64,000 bases of DNA from Levilactobacillus andaensis (lineage in GTDB: Bacteria; Bacillota; Bacilli; Lactobacillales; Lactobacillaceae). Positions 63,801 to 64,000 of this stretch are shown in pieces. The stretch's first letter is position 1. Each line of letters starts with the position of its first letter. The translations under genes and the position numbers were made by a program. The stretch spans positions 92,369-156,368 of the forward strand of contig NZ_BOLP01000002.1 of assembly GCF_016861695.1 (NCBI RefSeq), in the 5' to 3' direction. The notes beneath the pieces were generated by a model, which saw only the letters and a program-made list of their open reading frames with translations, was not told the origin of the DNA and ran no database searches.

Positions 63801-64000
63801 TCACCAAAGGCATAGTTAGCATCTTTCTTCAAATCTGCTTGGGCATCTGCCGTATAACGAATCGTGTAGTCACCGCCAACTTGCAGTTGGTCAACGGAAA
63901 CTACTTTTCCAGTAGTGTTATCAACAACTTCATAGTCCTTTTGAGCGAGTACATCGTCAGCTCCCGTTACCTTGGTACCTAAGCTTCCAGTGATTTCAGG
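57821..64000 (-). CDS. second LPQTG-anchored repeat adhesin, 5' end outside the window
   Basis: The frame is open to the right edge, so at least 2059 residues are present and the signal peptide is missing; an internal ATG at 63832 is not the start. Visible part: MBG-like and related domains (TGKTYGTADPKL, AQKVYGTTDPKL, VVYGGNDGQLPEITG) to about 62480, about fifteen 96-residue repeats with KQWTDGSET.YTYDP.TG, basic spacer rich in Lys/Ala, LPQTG followed by a hydrophobic helix and RRRSH. Same architecture and C terminus as the adhesin at 23964-33965. Sortase-anchored surface protein; ligand unknown. Confidence 0.9.
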   Translation of the reverse strand, partial: PEITGSLGTKVTGADDVLAQKDYEVVDNTTGKVVSVDQLQVGGDYTIRYTADAQADLKKDANYAFGDFGTAKLTVTPKAVTVVAQSTGKTYGTADPKLVLTDKSQDELVNGDQLSVLDVTLTRDTTKENVGTYTKAITGSASGSNKNYTVTVTPGDFAITPAVATPTIQAATVVYGGNDGQLPEITGSLGTKVTGADDVLAQKDYEVVDNTTEKVVSVDQLQAGGDYTIRYTADAQAVLTADKNYSFGTFGTAVLTVTPKKITVTANDAQKVYGTTDPKLTLTDASKAGLVNDDQLSDLKVTLTRDANEENIGTYADSIKGSSSSKNYSVTVTPGNFTVTSASTKVTVADVQMIYDDELPTLSATINVPNNTIAQTDFEIIDNTTGKSVGAADLQAGGNYTIQLSQAAQARLAQDNPNYDFKDAFGTGTLTVAKRTVTVTVANQDMNAGESIPANQSKVVVDGSPVHDQPQLDLSYEEPDGKEVGTYTIDATSANSNYALTVVPGQLKVLGKVDDPDGSTTITEKDSAGNVVKIDKKWADGSQTTYVNDLAAGKKTVTELKSGKQVDQQDITALTPGSKVTLSDGEGTNTNTVVALDPKTNQLIFEHDTTQTAADGTITTKDTNGNVVKVVKPWTDDSQTTYTYDPISGDRTVTDQKDGQTVSQQKIASDGDGKATLADGNGVETIVDAGQPGSLPTFEHNTTATTKDDAGNVTVTTKDNAGNVINVTKNWNDGGSTVYTYNPATGKQTVTEQKDGQPVDSTTIAEGSTEATLTSGKGIATTVDVEKPGAQPTFKHDTTKTDGDTTTTMDANGNVIKVVKQWPDDSQTTYTYDPAAPATENRTVTEQKDGKTIDQKTFGTDPTKETLKSGDGVQTIVNAGQPGAQPTFEHDTTKTVTDAAGNVTATTKDDAGNVINVTKNWTDGSSTVYTYDPDKKTQTVTEKKDGKTVDTKTITPDVPNVTLSTGDGVETLVDAETPGAEPTFKHDTTKTDGDTTTTMDANGNVIKVVKQWPDSSQTIYTYDPVAKSRTVTEQQDGKTVDQKTFGLDPTKATLKTGDGVQTIVNAGQPGSQPTFEHDTTTTTKDDAGNVTATTKDDAGNVIKVIKQWTDDSQTAYTYDPVEKTQTVTEQKGGKTVAQKTFDKGSTSETLTNGGGVEPLVETFVAVLAPGSVPTFTHNTTQTATDKAGNVTATTKDADGNAINVTKQWTDGSKTAYVYDPTTGKGTVTEEKDGKTLDQKTIDAATPKATLSAGDGIDTLVDAGQPGSEPTFAHNTTQTTTDKAGNVTTTTKDAVGNVINVTKQWTDGGKTAYTYDPTTGNRTVTEEKDGKTVDQKTISPDKTQATLSAGEGVDTLVDAGQPGSEPTFDHDTTQTTKDDAGNVTATTKDADGNVVKVTKQWTDGSQTDYTYDPTTGKQTVTEQKAGKTLDQKTISADAPKATLKSGDGVETIVNSETPGAAPTFTHDTTQTGTDKFGNVTDTTTDADGNVVKVTKHWTDGSETAYTYDPATGKQSVTEQKDGKTVDQKTIAADGKATLKSGDGVETIVTADKPGATPTFAHETTQTATDKSGNVTDTTTDADGNVVKVTKHWTDGSETDYAYDPTTGNRTVTEQKDGKTVDQKTIAPDDTTATLSAGEGVKTIVNAGQPGSQPTFEHDTTQTATDKSGNVTATTKDANGNVIKVTKQWTDGSETTYTYDPATGNRTVTEQKDGKTVDQKTIAPDSSKATLTSGEGIATIVNAGQPGSQPTFEHDTTQTTKDAAGNVTATTTDTDGDIVKVAKQWTDGSETIYAYDPTTGQRTVTEQRDGKTVDQQTIVPGASSVTLSDGAGGTATVKFAQSADAMPTFTQAPASHSAGVSVPTNTDADKKPVKVTKQWPDGIQVIYTYDPMSGQRTVQELKKGKLIAQRTMASGDLDAILPDGMGGTTTVKFDESGTEPIFTRQLADKINSRKATSRKKPSKKSLKNAGATRKNLKQAGASKALLNATGHRSAQTLNEGHAGDTAVTGRDQSQQTTTKQQASQQETELPQTGQKNESFLAQLGAILLALLITPFVRRRSH
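58170..62475 (-). repeat. about fifteen 96-residue (288-bp) repeats, adhesin 2
   Basis: Units bounded by PTFEHDTT-like sequences, from LIFEHDTTQTAADG to EPIFTRQLADK. Two units are a few residues shorter (DTTKTDGDTTTTMD type, 61.0 and 61.6 kb), and one carries a small insertion (GGGVEPLVETFVAVLAPG). More than twice the copy number of adhesin 1. Confidence 0.88.

Overview
The window looks like chromosomal DNA of a Lactobacillaceae species, probably from the Levilactobacillus/Lactiplantibacillus side of the family. This is inferred from a phosphoketolase gene with its own strong promoter, an asparaginyl-tRNA synthetase behind a T-box, KxYKxGKxW-type and LPQTG cell-wall anchored giants, many small secreted proteins of lactobacillar type, moderate G+C and frequent TTG starts. 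No rRNA, tRNA, CRISPR array, transposase or phage gene was found.

Layout. 1-3.2 kb: a LysR gene interrupted by a stop codon, a zinc alcohol dehydrogenase, and a divergent pair of an NADP-binding oxidoreductase and an Rrf2 regulator. 3.2-10.8 kb (minus strand): asnS with T-box, a membrane diguanylate cyclase, a DUF2975/small-HTH pair with an operator-like palindrome, a gene-free but structured stretch that may be an RNA gene, an OmpR-type two-component system and two small membrane proteins. 11.1-15.1 kb: a four-gene sugar/glycerol-phosphate type ABC importer with overlapping ATGA junctions. 15.4-23.6 kb: two secreted proteins, a WYL regulator, a quinone-oxidoreductase-like enzyme with divergent TetR regulator, phosphoketolase and a GT8 glycosyltransferase.

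24-34.5 kb: a 3333-residue LPQTG adhesin (KxYKxGKxW signal, L-type lectin domain, about 17 MBG-like domains, seven 96-residue repeats) preceded by a small unknown gene. 34.5-35.6 kb is about 1.1 kb without a convincing gene. 35.7-38.3 kb: two paralogous exported CX5R phosphatases around a VOC-family protein. 38.5-42 kb: an A+T-rich two-gene island of unknown function, the most interesting coding locus here. 42-50.3 kb: a small secreted protein, a DHA2 exporter with divergent LysR regulator, an aldo/keto reductase, another LysR regulator, a DUF606 transporter and two NAD(P)-binding proteins. 50.4-54.5 kb: a cluster of secreted proteins (two with CAP/SCP domains, two of a TWYxY...FNPxGA family that also has a member at 16.1 kb). 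54.7-57.1 kb: a DrrAB-type exporter with divergent MarR regulator. 57.8-64 kb: a second LPQTG adhesin with about fifteen 96-residue repeats, running off the right edge.

Themes: a surface-heavy segment (two giant adhesins, about ten exported proteins) mixed with small regulator/transporter modules. Non-coding highlights: a 197-bp element in two copies (19.6 and 57.5 kb, about 91% identical, foldable), a shared palindrome upstream of two paralogous secretion genes, a shared direct repeat upstream of the two phosphatases, and a putative structured RNA at 7.5-8.0 kb.
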